From Shewanella sp. KT0246 (GTDB lineage: Bacteria > Pseudomonadota > Gammaproteobacteria > Enterobacterales > Shewanellaceae): DNA of 64,000 bases. Positions within the stretch are counted from its first letter, which is position 1. Each line of letters opens with the position of its first letter. Shown piece by piece: positions 29,137 to 38,740 of this stretch. The notes under the pieces are model-generated. The model worked only from the letters and a program-made list of their open reading frames with translations. It was not told the origin of the DNA and searched no databases. Where the stretch lies: NCBI RefSeq assembly GCF_019654955.1, contig NZ_BPEV01000026.1, positions 1 through 64,000 of the forward strand. The letters run 5' to 3'. The translations under genes were made by a program, and so were the position numbers.

Positions 29137-30114
29137 CTAGCTTTCGTTTTGCGCTTGCTTTAACGACTCTTTATCTTTGCGGCGCTGTGCAATGACTTGT
29201 TTTACTTCACTGCCAATGTGCGCTTCACCACGTTGCTTTGCTAATTGTACTTGGCGTTCACGTTCAATAAAGCGCTGGCGTTGCTCATCTGAAATTTTAT
29301 CAATACAGTGTGGGCAACTAACCCCTTGAACATAAGCTTCTGTTTGCATTTCTTCTTGGGTAATCGGCATGCGACAAGCATTACATTGATCGTAAATGCC
29401 TTTTTCAAGTTGATGGTTCACTGCGACGCGGTTATCAAATACAAAGCACTCACCTTCCCATAAACTTTGTTCAGGCTTTACTTCTTCTAGATATTTTAGG
29501 ATGCCACCTTCAAGGTGATAAACCTCATCAAACCCTTGCTCTTTTAAATAAGCAGTCGATTTTTCACAGCGAATACCACCAGTACAGAACATGGCGACTT
29601 TTATATGTTTGGCAGGATCTAGGTTTTCTTTAACGTAGTCAGGAAATTCACGGAATGTCTCTGTTACAGGGTTAACAGCATCTTTAAACGTACCAATTTG
29701 TACTTCATAGTCATTTCGGGTATCAACTAATAGCACTTCAGGATCTGAAATTAACGCATTCCAATCTTTAGGCTTTACATAAGTACCTACGACTTCGCGA
29801 GGATCGATTCCCTCAACGCCCATAGTCACAATTTCTTTTTTAAGTTTTACTTTAGTGCGATAAAAAGGCATTTGTTCATCAAATGAAAGCTTACACACAA
29901 TATCAGCTAAGCCTTCTTGTGTGGCTAACCATGCCAGTAATCCATCAATGGCTTGCTGGCTACCAGCAACTGTACCGTTAATGCCTTCTTTAGCCAGTAG
30001 TAAGGTACCGCGGATTTCAGCGTTTTCCATATGGGCTAATAACGGTGCTCTAATAGATTCAAAATTAGGTAAGGCAACAAACTTATATAACGCACAAACT
30101 ACAACGTGTGACAT
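29137..30114 (-). CDS. trhO: tRNA uridine-34 hydroxylase TrhO (rhodanese family)
   Basis: Oxygen-dependent hydroxylation of wobble uridine-34, the first step to 5-(carb)oxymethoxyuridine. The N-terminal ~100 residues are the acylphosphatase-like TrhO domain ([10 protein letters not shown]). A rhodanese domain follows (~120-220) with active-site C177 in [11 protein letters not shown]. The C-terminal ~100 residues hold CxxC pairs (CNACR, CPHC) that could bind zinc, and a charged tail. The length is 325 residues, close to E. coli YceA (350). Confidence 0.93.
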   Translation of the reverse strand: MSHVVVCALYKFVALPNFESIRAPLLAHMENAEIRGTLLLAKEGINGTVAGSQQAIDGLLAWLATQEGLADIVCKLSFDEQMPFYRTKVKLKKEIVTMGVEGIDPREVVGTYVKPKDWNALISDPEVLLVDTRNDYEVQIGTFKDAVNPVTETFREFPDYVKENLDPAKHIKVAMFCTGGIRCEKSTAYLKEQGFDEVYHLEGGILKYLEEVKPEQSLWEGECFVFDNRVAVNHQLEKGIYDQCNACRMPITQEEMQTEAYVQGVSCPHCIDKISDEQRQRFIERERQVQLAKQRGEAHIGSEVKQVIAQRRKDKESLKQAQNES

Positions 30115-30444
30115 GGTTTTCTCCGCTAGCTGGAACTTAATTTCCAGTGCATAGGTTTTATCGAAATAATGTGTTTATTAAGCTTTAAATTTGAGAGCTT
30201 TGTTATAGAGCAATATTGATTAACGCCAATAGGCAACAATAACAACCCCAGAGTAAATGAGGCCTACCTCAAATAAAAGCGCAGAATTGTACCTTAATCA
30301 CACTTATCTCGGCAATTTTATTTGATTAAGATCACACTGCGAAGGGAGTTAATATTAATTGCTAAGCGCAATTATTACTAACAATCCATTGATTAACGTC
30401 TTAGAATGGCTCGTACATTAAGAAATCAAAAATAAACACGCCAC
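30115..30444. promoter_or_regulatory. Divergent intergenic region with an overlapping FNR/CRP-like site
   Basis: 330 bases without a gene, between trhO (left) and the transferase gene (right). TTGATTAAGATCAC at 30322-30335 matches the FNR pattern TTGAT-N4-ATCAA at 9 of 10 positions. The overlapping TTTGATTAAGATCACA (30321-30336) matches CRP TGTGA-N6-TCACA at 9 of 10. Which protein binds, and for which gene, is unknown. Confidence 0.4.
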
Positions 30445-31152
30445 ATGATTCTATACAGTTTTAGACGTTGTCCTTACGCAATGAGAGCCCGCTTAGGCCT
30501 ACACTTATCTTCTCTAAACCCGCAGGTACGAGAAATCATCCTTAAAAATAAACCTGCTGAAATGCTGGAGATTTCCCCTAAAGGAACGGTGCCGGTTTTA
30601 GCCATTCAATCCGAAAGCCAACACCAATACGAAAGCATTACTAATAAATGGCTTATATTAGAAGAAAGTCTAGATATCATTAATTATTCACTCAGCCATT
30701 ATCCTGCAACGAATTACGAATATTTATGCAAAGATGAATATGATTTATTGATAGAGTCGTTAACTGACAAAGATACAAAAGCATTAATTGATATAAACGA
30801 TAATGAATTTAAACCGCGGCTAGATAAGTACAAATATGCAGATAGACACCTTGAATTTACGGAAGAGTATTACCGCGAAAAAGCATGTAAATTCATAGCA
30901 ATACTGGAGGCTAAACTGAACGACAAAGAGCATTTACTTGCTAACAGTCCAACCTTTGCCGATTATGCTATTTTCCCATTCGTTCGCCAATTTGCCCACG
31001 TTAACCGAAGTTGGTTTGAACAAAGCCAGTATTCACAAGTAAAAAAATGGCTTAAACACCATATTGAAAGTGATTTATTTCAATCCGTTATGTGTAAATA
31101 CCCACTATGGTTAGACGACAAAACCCTTAAAACAAAACTAAAACAGTCATAA
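30445..31152 (+). CDS. Glutaredoxin-2-like / glutathione S-transferase family protein
   Basis: Thioredoxin-fold N-terminus (1-80) with a CPYAMRARL motif at 9-17 and the cis-proline loop KGTVPVL (~48-54). A helical GST C-terminal domain follows (~95-220) with FADYAIFPFVRQF. The first active-site cysteine (C9) is present but the second position is Ala rather than Cys, so a monothiol mechanism is expected if it is active. The length is 235 residues. The substrate is unknown. It is a single gene. Confidence 0.82.
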   Translation: MILYSFRRCPYAMRARLGLHLSSLNPQVREIILKNKPAEMLEISPKGTVPVLAIQSESQHQYESITNKWLILEESLDIINYSLSHYPATNYEYLCKDEYDLLIESLTDKDTKALIDINDNEFKPRLDKYKYADRHLEFTEEYYREKACKFIAILEAKLNDKEHLLANSPTFADYAIFPFVRQFAHVNRSWFEQSQYSQVKKWLKHHIESDLFQSVMCKYPLWLDDKTLKTKLKQS

Positions 31153-31358
31153 AATGGGCACGGTAAATTAGTAACTTCTTAATTATTAATCTTATTTTCA
31201 ACCTTTTGTATAAGTATTCACTAAAACCATTGAATTAGTAGGTGAAATTAAAGTAAGTTATATCAACTATAAGATGGATTTTTTATTGTTTTTACTGCGA
31301 ATTTCCAAAATGAGATTAAGCTTAAATAAGTCTCTTTGCAGTAATCAAGGATGCAGAC

Positions 31359-31565
31359 ATGGAACAAATGGATTTGGTGATGTTGTTAATACTACTACTC
31401 AGTATTTTACATATCATGTTTTGTCATAGAGCAATGACAACTGGCGCTCATATAGATAATGTGCGCAGATATTTATGGGGAACCATCAGCCTATTTTTTG
31501 GGCCTTTGGGTTACTATATTTATCAGAATTTACTGCCGCTAGATTCATTAGACCCTAATGAGTAA
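31359..31565 (+). CDS. Small two-helix membrane protein, hypothetical
   Basis: 68 residues. Two hydrophobic stretches (about 5-22 and 38-56) are separated by a polar loop with basic residues. A good AAGGA ribosome-binding site lies eight bases before the ATG, which supports real translation. I recognise no family. It is flanked by intergenic sequence on both sides; a short hairpin (CGCTGC/GCAGCG, 31612-31630) follows about 50 bases downstream. Confidence 0.6.
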   Translation: MEQMDLVMLLILLLSILHIMFCHRAMTTGAHIDNVRRYLWGTISLFFGPLGYYIYQNLLPLDSLDPNE

Positions 31566-31708
31566 ATCAAACTTGCTTTAGCAACTATCCCAATGACTTT
31601 TATCATACCGACGCTGCTTTTGATGCAGCGCCATATTTTATATTTTCTTTTTATGTTTGCTTTGATGTACAGACTTTTTAGTTCAAAGTGCTTTGATAAA
31701 TCATACCA

Positions 31709-32257
31709 CTATAAAAAACGAGCAAACTGACGACCTTCCTTTAAAGGTTTCACTGGTGCTTTAACTACTGGAGTTCCAACATATAAGAAACCTACAATTT
31801 GTTCATTTTCAGCTAAGCCTAACTCTTTATTCACAGTGGCATTAAAAGCAAAGTCACCTGTACGCCAAACTGCGCCTAAACCAATAGAAAATGCTGCTTG
31901 TTGCATTGCCATAGTCGCACAGCCTGCAGCAAGTTGCTGTTCTAGCAACGGAACTTTCGGATGCTGTTGGTTTTTAGTCGCAATGGTAATGACCATAGGT
32001 GCACGATGAGGCATGCCTTTAGCTTTAGTGATAAAAGCTTCTTCAGCTCCATTAGCGCTAGCTGCTTTAACAAAAATTTCGCCTAATTTATTAAGGCCAT
32101 CGCCAGCGGCAATAATAAACTCCCAAGGTGTTAAAGCACCATGATCAGGCACACGAGCACCAGCATTAAGAATAAAATCCAGTTGAGATTCTGAAGGTGC
32201 TGGTAGCGTTAATCTCGGTGTTGATTGTCGGGTGAGTAATAATTCTGATGCGTCCAA
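31709..32257 (-). CDS. ydjA: NAD(P)H nitroreductase YdjA
   Basis: Small FMN-dependent oxidoreductase of the nitroreductase superfamily. It matches E. coli YdjA throughout: RVPDHGALTPWEFI, KVPLLEQQLAAGCATMAMQ and EQIVGFLYVGTP. A TTG start at 32257 gives MDASELLLTRQS and 182 residues, like E. coli (183), and has AAAAGGA at proper spacing. A GTG at 32281 would add eight residues. It is preceded by a terminator that separates it from doxX. Confidence 0.9.
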   Translation of the reverse strand: MDASELLLTRQSTPRLTLPAPSESQLDFILNAGARVPDHGALTPWEFIIAAGDGLNKLGEIFVKAASANGAEEAFITKAKGMPHRAPMVITIATKNQQHPKVPLLEQQLAAGCATMAMQQAAFSIGLGAVWRTGDFAFNATVNKELGLAENEQIVGFLYVGTPVVKAPVKPLKEGRQFARFL

Positions 32258-32307
32258 TGAAATGTCCTTTTTATCAATCACATTAATTAAATTCAGACTG
32301 ATACTAA

Positions 32308-32338
32308 CAAAAATCCCACATTGAAGTGGGATTTTTTA
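32308..32338 (-). terminator. Terminator after doxX
   Basis: Perfect stem AAAAATCCCAC/GTGGGATTTTT with a six-base loop. It lies directly downstream of the leftward doxX gene and before ydjA. Confidence 0.85.
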
Positions 32339-32348
32339 ACGATTCTAT

Positions 32349-32933
32349 TTATGACATAAAACGCTTTCGAATAAAGTAATCAACGCTGGTGTATCGACCA
32401 CCTCCCAGCATCAGTAGAGCCAGCAACATAAATAAATAGGTTATGGCAAACTCGATACCGTTATTCAAAATAACAAAATTACCAGAGCTGGTTAGCCATT
32501 CATAATTTCCGTGCTGTTGCAAAATGGACTTGGCGGCGGCTAATTTTTCAGCCGAAGCAGCAACATTATCATTCGCTAACCAAGAACTCGCATCCGCTAT
32601 TGCTAACCAACCATTATCAATATGTACAGCAAAAGCTGCGACGAACATGGTAAACATCATCGGAATTGCAACAAGTCGAGTCGCCAATCCAATTAACAAT
32701 AAAAAACCACCAAATAGTTCTGTACCAGCAGCCAATGCCGTCATGACTTCAGGCATCGGTAAGCCTAATCCCCAGTCTGGATTACCAAACCAGGCTGCGG
32801 TATCGCTAAAATGCGACAATTTGTTGTAACCCGCTTGCATTAATACTGGCGCAAGATAAACACGTAAAGCTAATGGTGCTATGCCTTCAATATGTTTTAA
32901 AAAGTTTAAAAACTGCTGGTAAAGATTACTCAT
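32349..32933 (-). CDS. DoxX family membrane protein
   Basis: 194 residues with four hydrophobic helices (about 15-35, 60-85, 90-110 and 155-180). The DoxX pattern is visible at LRVYLAPVLMQAGYNKL and AGTELFGGFLLLIGLATR. The ~45-residue insert between helices 3 and 4 (SWLANDNVAASAEKLA region) is probably periplasmic. DoxX proteins have been linked to respiratory or thiol redox functions, but no specific role can be read here. Confidence 0.88.
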   Translation of the reverse strand: MSNLYQQFLNFLKHIEGIAPLALRVYLAPVLMQAGYNKLSHFSDTAAWFGNPDWGLGLPMPEVMTALAAGTELFGGFLLLIGLATRLVAIPMMFTMFVAAFAVHIDNGWLAIADASSWLANDNVAASAEKLAAAKSILQQHGNYEWLTSSGNFVILNNGIEFAITYLFMLLALLMLGGGRYTSVDYFIRKRFMS

Positions 32934-33035
32934 ATTTATTCCTTAAAATATTCGCTCATTACGTCACTAGACCAAGCATAGTAGATAAATCTTTCAAAAC
33001 ATGATTAAAAATTACTAATTTACATTACGTAACCT

Positions 33036-33881
33036 TTACTTAATCTCCTTTGATAGGTCACTTAAGTCGGCTATTAACTCATCCATTTTTTTAGTGAAAT
33101 GTTGTCTTTGTTTGGCTGATAAACTGCTATTAAGGTCAATGATTAATTGACCAAATAAACGAGAGTTTTGGTCAACATGTTGCTGATAAACTTCTGATTT
33201 CAATTCATCAGGTGATGTCATCAATAAGCGCATACGCTGCTCAAGTAGCACTGTATCATCGCGCATTTCAATGGCTTGTTGAAATTGCCTTAACCAATCC
33301 AGTCGATACTCTAGCCACATATCAAGTGTCGCTATTCGCTGTTTATTGTATTGCTTAACTAATGCTTCTTGCTGTGACGAAACACTGCCTAACCAATCGT
33401 CAATGTTATCAATGACTTTTTCATTTGAATCGTCTAGCAATTGCTGCGGAGTTTTTCCGGCATACTTCTGGTTTAACTCTTTATTATCCTCTTTAAGCTT
33501 TTCTATCATTTCGCGAGCTTGTTGATCAGAAAGGCTGGATAAAATAGGTAATAAATCAGGTAATACAAAATCAAAAATGCGAAACCAATGTGCTTTAGCA
33601 TCGGTGACTTGCTGTTGCCATAACTCAGGAGTAACAGTTTGGTTTTGTATCGCTTTTGAAAGAGAATTGAGCTGCTGACTATATCGGAGTAACTCATCTT
33701 TTTGATGCCAGATTAGGAATTTCTCTAGTATTACATCAAACTTTTTTTGCTGTTGTTTATCAAAAGTAACGTACTCCTCTACCCGCCACTCGATGGCCCA
33801 ATCGAGAAAGAAATAGCTAAATTTAGTGGAACACCCCACCAAAAACACCACCAGCAATAATGGAACGAATGACTTCTTCAA
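33036..33881 (-). CDS. DUF6279 family lipoprotein
   Basis: 281 residues. The lipoprotein signal ends LVVFLVGCS (Cys17). The rest is almost entirely helical and rich in Gln, Leu and charged residues. The segment FLDWAIEWRVEEYVTFDKQQQKKF is typical of DUF6279. No function is known for the family. It lies 44 bases downstream of the kinase gene on the same strand and may be the last gene of the thiamine unit, though nothing in it points to thiamine. Confidence 0.8.
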   Translation of the reverse strand: MKKSFVPLLLVVFLVGCSTKFSYFFLDWAIEWRVEEYVTFDKQQQKKFDVILEKFLIWHQKDELLRYSQQLNSLSKAIQNQTVTPELWQQQVTDAKAHWFRIFDFVLPDLLPILSSLSDQQAREMIEKLKEDNKELNQKYAGKTPQQLLDDSNEKVIDNIDDWLGSVSSQQEALVKQYNKQRIATLDMWLEYRLDWLRQFQQAIEMRDDTVLLEQRMRLLMTSPDELKSEVYQQHVDQNSRLFGQLIIDLNSSLSAKQRQHFTKKMDELIADLSDLSKEIK

Positions 33882-33925
33882 CGGACGTTCTCCTTAATCT
33901 TGGCTATTGATTAAGAATAATAGCC

Positions 33926-34966
33926 TTATGATATTAAAGATAGGTATTTGTTGAATAACAAAAAATATGAAGTTTTTAAGTTAGTTGAACTTTCATCAAC
34001 TAAAGTAACATTAATGAGTTGCTCATCTTCTGAGTGCGTGCTTTTAGCTGCCATCATTAATGCCCAGGCCGCACCAAATGCCCAAAAGCAGTTATAGATT
34101 TGTTCTAAATAGTGAATAGCATTGGATTGTAGGTTTGGATGCTGACATAGATATTGCTCAGAAAGATCTTTAGCTTGTTGCTCAGTTAATTGATGGGTTG
34201 CCAAAATCGAGGCTAAATCAAACATCGGATGGCTTGCTGCACAATATTCAAAATCGATACACAACAAATTATCTTGTTGTAGCAATAAATTAAAAGGTGA
34301 TAAATCGCGATGACAAAATTGAGGCCTAATCAAACAAGACTCTAAATCAGTCAGCCAAGAAGTCATTGCTGGCTTTAAGTTTGTTAGTTGCTCAAAAGCA
34401 TCACACCATTGTTCATCTAATTGGTTATTTGACAGTTCAGCTAGTGACTCAAGATAGACCTGCCACTGCTCAGTAATGCTAATGACTTTCGGGGGTAATG
34501 CTAAGGTAGTGAATTGCTTTAGTAAGCTCAGTAATTGGCTAACGGGTTCGTACTGTTCAGCTAAACCATCGCCATATCGAAAGGAATTGTTACTGGGTCG
34601 ATTAGATGAGCTAAAACCATATTCAGAGAATGTAGATGACCAATCAAAGCTTGTTTGCTTGATAAACTCACTTAAATAAAACTGCTTAGTCTCACTTTGC
34701 CATATGAGTTTAGGTGCTAATTTGATAGCTTGTGCCATTCGCCAGCAAGCCACTTCATTGTCTCTATCACACCACTGTTCAATATCTTTATTATCACGTA
34801 ACACCCAGTCTTGAGATGGCATTTTAAGATAATAATTACTGTTACTTAACCCTGCAGACAATCTATCGACGCCATTACAATTGTCGCTGATATCCACCAC
34901 TAATGATGACGGCAATTGATGTTTAAGCTCAGTTGGCAATAATGCCCAAGGGTTAAATACTGTCAT
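33926..34966 (-). CDS. APH-type phosphotransferase, probable thiamine kinase
   Basis: Aminoglycoside-phosphotransferase/choline-kinase fold, 346 residues. The catalytic loop is CHRDLSPFN (H219, D221) and the metal-binding motif is IDFEYC (~D238). E. coli thiamine kinase ThiK is in this superfamily. Here the gene follows pnuT in a TPP-riboswitch-controlled cluster, so phosphorylation of imported thiamine is the likeliest job. The substrate is inferred from context, not from residues. Confidence 0.78.
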   Translation of the reverse strand: MTVFNPWALLPTELKHQLPSSLVVDISDNCNGVDRLSAGLSNSNYYLKMPSQDWVLRDNKDIEQWCDRDNEVACWRMAQAIKLAPKLIWQSETKQFYLSEFIKQTSFDWSSTFSEYGFSSSNRPSNNSFRYGDGLAEQYEPVSQLLSLLKQFTTLALPPKVISITEQWQVYLESLAELSNNQLDEQWCDAFEQLTNLKPAMTSWLTDLESCLIRPQFCHRDLSPFNLLLQQDNLLCIDFEYCAASHPMFDLASILATHQLTEQQAKDLSEQYLCQHPNLQSNAIHYLEQIYNCFWAFGAAWALMMAAKSTHSEDEQLINVTLVDESSTNLKTSYFLLFNKYLSLIS

Positions 34967-35033
34967 CGGTTATTAATCTTTATTCTCGCTCAGTTTATGA
35001 ATTAAAAAATAGCTGAATGTTTATTAACACGTG

Positions 35034-35696
35034 TTATTTAGCTAGATTTAACTGTGCTTCAAGCGTATCTTGCTGCATTTTTTTACGCCACATAAAATAA
35101 CCACTCACCGCCATAAATAAATATAAAACCAGTAAACCAGAAGTAAGCATTAAGCCTTTTTGAAGATACAAATATATAGACAATGAATTTATCACCATCC
35201 AGTAATACCAGTTTTCAATTACTTTTTTAGCTACTAGGTAGGTGGTCATCACGGCAAAACACGTAGTTAACGCATCAAGGTATGGAAAAGATGCCGAAGT
35301 ATTCGTGGCCATCAAATAACCGACAATCAATGATATTACTGACGTTACCGCAATAATAATCAAATGCTTATTCAATGACCAACTCACAATAGCTAGCTCT
35401 GTGTCTTGTGAGCTGCCTTCAATTTTATTACTGCCATAACGCCATAACCAAAAGCCATACACTGCCATAGCCATATAATAGACGTTAAGTAGGGATTCCA
35501 TTAATAGTGAGACTTTCCAAAACAACACCGTATAAATAGCGGTACTAACAAAAGCTGCGGCCCAGCACCAGATATTGGTTCTCATGGCTAAAACTAAATA
35601 GGCGATCGCAAGTACAACAGCAATAGCTTCCCACCCTGTCATAGCGGACGCTTCTGTTATCGCGGTTTGAAAGTAACGGAAAATCTCAGCAAGCAT
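35034..35696 (-). CDS. pnuT: Thiamine permease of the PnuC/PnuT family
   Basis: 220 residues with about seven hydrophobic helices. The PnuC-type core is visible at NIWCWAAAFVSTAIYTVLFW and ESLLNVYYMAMAVYGFWLW. The family includes nicotinamide riboside (PnuC) and thiamine (PnuT) facilitators. Location between a YkoF-type protein and an APH kinase, downstream of a TPP riboswitch, favours thiamine. It depends on cytoplasmic phosphorylation to trap the substrate, which fits the next gene. Confidence 0.88.
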   Translation of the reverse strand: MLAEIFRYFQTAITEASAMTGWEAIAVVLAIAYLVLAMRTNIWCWAAAFVSTAIYTVLFWKVSLLMESLLNVYYMAMAVYGFWLWRYGSNKIEGSSQDTELAIVSWSLNKHLIIIAVTSVISLIVGYLMATNTSASFPYLDALTTCFAVMTTYLVAKKVIENWYYWMVINSLSIYLYLQKGLMLTSGLLVLYLFMAVSGYFMWRKKMQQDTLEAQLNLAK

Positions 35697-35804
35697 ATTA
35701 ATAGTTTCTTTTTCTATACAAAAATAAATTAACTAAAGTATTTAAGGGAAATAGTTCTTAATAATTAGTTTCTTATAATGAGTAGCAATAGTTCGTTATG
35801 AACG

Positions 35805-36065
35805 TTATTCAGTGTGAGTTAAATCCAGCTCACCACCAATGAATTTACACACAAAAACAGCCTTGCCCCACTTTTGGTGAGCGGCTTCCATCTCCACAGC
35901 AAGCATTGACATAACATCTGCATATTCACCACAAACTTGAGTTGCCATTGCATTAGTTTTTCTTTCGATATTTGAGTAGCTATCAACACGGCCAATAAAC
36001 CATTTTATCGGATCTAAATAGTTTTCGTTAAACGGGTACATACTGATTTCAGCTGTTAATTTCAT
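35805..36065 (-). CDS. YkoF-related thiamine/HMP-binding protein
   Basis: 86 residues, a single small ferredoxin-like domain. The N-terminus KLTAEISMYPFNENYLDPI and the C-terminal GKAVFVCKFIGG segment resemble the YkoF/thiamine-binding family (Bacillus YkoF binds thiamine with a tandem of such domains). There is no signal peptide, so it is cytoplasmic. A GGAG site precedes the ATG. It is sandwiched between a TonB receptor and pnuT. Ligand binding is inferred from family and context. Confidence 0.8.
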   Translation of the reverse strand: MKLTAEISMYPFNENYLDPIKWFIGRVDSYSNIERKTNAMATQVCGEYADVMSMLAVEMEAAHQKWGKAVFVCKFIGGELDLTHTE

Positions 36066-36097
36066 CAGGAACTCCTTTGGGACGACTTAAGTAAAAT

Positions 36098-36139
36098 TAC
36101 CGCCGTAGTTTAGCAAAGAAATGGCAAACCATGGCGGTA
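36098..36139 (-). other. Intercistronic hairpin between the receptor and ykoF-like genes
   Basis: Arms TACCGCC (36098-36104) and GGCGGTA (36133-36139) enclose a loop containing a smaller ATGG/CCAT hairpin. On the minus strand the stem is followed by AATTTTA. It could be a weak terminator or RNA-processing site that lowers expression of the downstream transport genes. Confidence 0.4.
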
Positions 36140-36224
36140 TTTCACTGTATAACATTGTTAAGTAACTATATTAAAACCATTGTTATTGTTAAAGAAATTT
36201 AGCTTTATCAATAACCAGTAAACG

Positions 36225-38411
36225 CTACATAAACTTCACATCAAGTGTAATGCCTAATTGACGAGGATCGCCATAACGAACATATTGTTTGTCAGCCCAA
36301 TCTAAATCTGGCTCATTACCAAAGTAGAAACCACGTACGCCATATTGCTCATCAAATAAGTTTCTGCCCCATAAGTAAGCAGACCACATTTGTGACTCAT
36401 AACCAATGCGCGCATTGAATATAGTGTAAGCATCTGATTTTGATTCATTGCTATCAGAGTAATAGAAGTCACTTTTACCACTCGCATTTAAGTTGGTGAA
36501 CCAGCCTGAATCACTGACATAACTCATACCAGCACTGTAAGTGAAGTTAGGCGCATGAGCCTGGTCGCGCCCCGTTAAATCTATAACGTTGCCGTATTTA
36601 TCATTGTATTGATAATCACCGTATTCTGTTTCTAACCAACCTACACTGCCGTAAAATTCAATATTATCAGTGGCGTAGTATTTAAAGTCAGCTTCTGCGC
36701 CATAGTTTTTGGCACTACCAGCGTTTTCAGTGTATAAAATGAAGCGTTGCTGATCGTCAGGATCTTGTTGTGACGCTGATACTTGTTGGTTTTGACGGTC
36801 CATATAAAATAACGCCATATTGGTCGCCACTGCGGCATCTAGCCATGATGATTTAAGGCCTAGTTCATAGTTGTATAGAATTTCTGTATCAAATTCTTTT
36901 TTGTCGGCAAGTTCAGGTGGTAAGGTCATATTAAAGCCACCCGCTTTGTAACCACGAGCGATTCTAAAGTAAGCGTTATGATCTTGATTTAAGCTTTTAG
37001 AAATCGCTAAATGCCCGCCCCACATATTTTCTGTAGGATCGAACTCGTCACCATTACTGTCCGAATACTCACTTACACGACGTTCTAAACGTACCCCTGC
37101 AGAAAATACGTAACCATCACCAAATTGAGTATCGGTTTGAGCAAAAATGGCATAGTTGGTGGCTTCATATTCTGATTGCAAGACTTCATCAGGCCAGCCA
37201 TTGTATTCAGAGTATAAATCGTTATCTTCTTTTAGGTTCATGCCATATAAACCCAATAACCAGTCCGTAGAATCGTTAAAAATTCGGCCTGCTTCGTTCG
37301 AGCTAATACGGAACTCTTGTGAAATGGTTTTGCGGTCGCCTTGCTTATCCCATGTGTAATCGTAAACACATGGCTCTGTGCCAATCTCTACCCAGTTATC
37401 ATCATAAGCAGTACATTCTTTTGAAGCCCAGTACTCAGGGTTAGCCCAATCACCATCATAATTATGGTGATGGTCAGTTTGCGCAAATGAGGTCAACGAA
37501 GTCAGTTCAAATTTTTCAAACTGAGTAAAAATCGCTTTTAGGCCAACGCCAGTGGTTTTTTGACTATCAACTCCAGGCTTGTCCGTAATGGTTTCAAAAC
37601 CATTATTATCTAATGTCCAAGCATCATAGCCGTTATCAAAATTGGCGTGTAATAAGGTTAAATCAAGCTGCACGTCATCGGTTGCATACCAGCGCAGTTT
37701 TGCTCTAGCGGTAAACTCGTCACGGGCGTTTGTGTCTTCACGCTCCAGATAGGTATTATCACGGTAACCATTTTGAGAATGCTGCTCTAACGATACGCGG
37801 TACAACAATTTACCAGAGTCAGATAAGGGACCTGAGCTGAAACCAGAGAAGGTTTGTAAATCATCGTCCCCCATTGATACTTGTGCACCATGTTCAAATA
37901 CATCCGTTGGGTCATTACTTTTCAAATAAATTAAACCCGCTAAAGCATTAGCACCGTATTGAGTCCCTTGCGGCCCACGCAGCACTTCTACTTGTTGCAT
38001 ATCGTACATGCTTGAAACCATGCCGATACCTGATAAATCAATATCATCAACGATAAAGCCAACTGATGAGTTAGGTGCGCCTTGATATTCTTCTTGCTCA
38101 CCCACACCACGAATTTGGAAATATTTTGGACGTGAACTACCACCTGACCAGTTAAAGTTGGCTATTGAATTCAACACATCTTCAAAATGCTGCGCCCCTT
38201 CGTCTTGTAATTGCTGACTGTCGATTACCGTCACACTAGAAGGCGCTTTTTCAAGCTCGATATTACTGAAATCAGCATTAACAACAATGACTTCCATCTT
38301 TTCTGCATTTGGCGCTGCGCGCTCAATATCTTCAGTTTGTGCAACAGCAGAAGTCGATAAAGCGGCGAGAATGGCAATCGCAACAGGCGATTTAGGTTTA
38401 AATAAAGACAT
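36225..38411 (-). CDS. TonB-dependent receptor, predicted thiamine outer-membrane receptor
   Basis: 728 residues. Signal peptide at 1-24 (ending AVA). A TonB-box-like segment MEVIVVNAD follows (~38-46). The plug domain is ~55-165 (APSSVTVID, YFQIRGVG, VEVLRGPQGTQYG). A 22-stranded barrel ends KFM. The gene lies ~127 bases downstream of a TPP riboswitch, so it is probably shut off by thiamine pyrophosphate and used to bring in thiamine or a precursor. No iron-regulatory site was seen. Ligand identity is inference. Confidence 0.9.
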   Translation of the reverse strand: MSLFKPKSPVAIAILAALSTSAVAQTEDIERAAPNAEKMEVIVVNADFSNIELEKAPSSVTVIDSQQLQDEGAQHFEDVLNSIANFNWSGGSSRPKYFQIRGVGEQEEYQGAPNSSVGFIVDDIDLSGIGMVSSMYDMQQVEVLRGPQGTQYGANALAGLIYLKSNDPTDVFEHGAQVSMGDDDLQTFSGFSSGPLSDSGKLLYRVSLEQHSQNGYRDNTYLEREDTNARDEFTARAKLRWYATDDVQLDLTLLHANFDNGYDAWTLDNNGFETITDKPGVDSQKTTGVGLKAIFTQFEKFELTSLTSFAQTDHHHNYDGDWANPEYWASKECTAYDDNWVEIGTEPCVYDYTWDKQGDRKTISQEFRISSNEAGRIFNDSTDWLLGLYGMNLKEDNDLYSEYNGWPDEVLQSEYEATNYAIFAQTDTQFGDGYVFSAGVRLERRVSEYSDSNGDEFDPTENMWGGHLAISKSLNQDHNAYFRIARGYKAGGFNMTLPPELADKKEFDTEILYNYELGLKSSWLDAAVATNMALFYMDRQNQQVSASQQDPDDQQRFILYTENAGSAKNYGAEADFKYYATDNIEFYGSVGWLETEYGDYQYNDKYGNVIDLTGRDQAHAPNFTYSAGMSYVSDSGWFTNLNASGKSDFYYSDSNESKSDAYTIFNARIGYESQMWSAYLWGRNLFDEQYGVRGFYFGNEPDLDWADKQYVRYGDPRQLGITLDVKFM

Positions 38412-38537
38412 AGGACCTCAAATAATAATTTTGAGATCCGGCAAGCATAGTGAATGAGTGATGTGCATCTGTGACAAAATGGTCGAGTTCGCTTTACTGC
38501 TTTAGCGCTAGTTCAAAAATGATGTCTTAAAAAATGC

Positions 38538-38640
38538 AGCCTATTCCTACGCCGGTATTAGCCGGATCAGGTTCTAAGGGTTTGTCATAAAACATCTCAG
38601 TTAACTCTTTTTCGAGCTAACACCCCTTGGCGAGGCGGAT
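38538..38640 (-). promoter_or_regulatory. TPP riboswitch (THI element)
   Basis: Read on the minus strand, the leader contains the conserved THI-box pieces in order: the P1/P2 start CCAAGGGGTG, then CTGAGA (38595-38600), ACCCTTAGAACCTGATC, and the closing ACCGGCGTAGGAA. This is the thiamine pyrophosphate aptamer. It lies upstream of the TonB receptor and probably controls the receptor-ykoF-pnuT-kinase cluster. The rest of the interval 38412-38784 holds only the riboswitch expression platform and the ycfL terminator. Confidence 0.95.
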
Positions 38641-38740
38641 TATAAACGATTAGACATAAGTACGACACTGTTACTGAGAACTTTTCATTAACTATTTAAG
38701 TACAAATTTGCATCACCCCAAAAACCATGAAATTTAGGTA

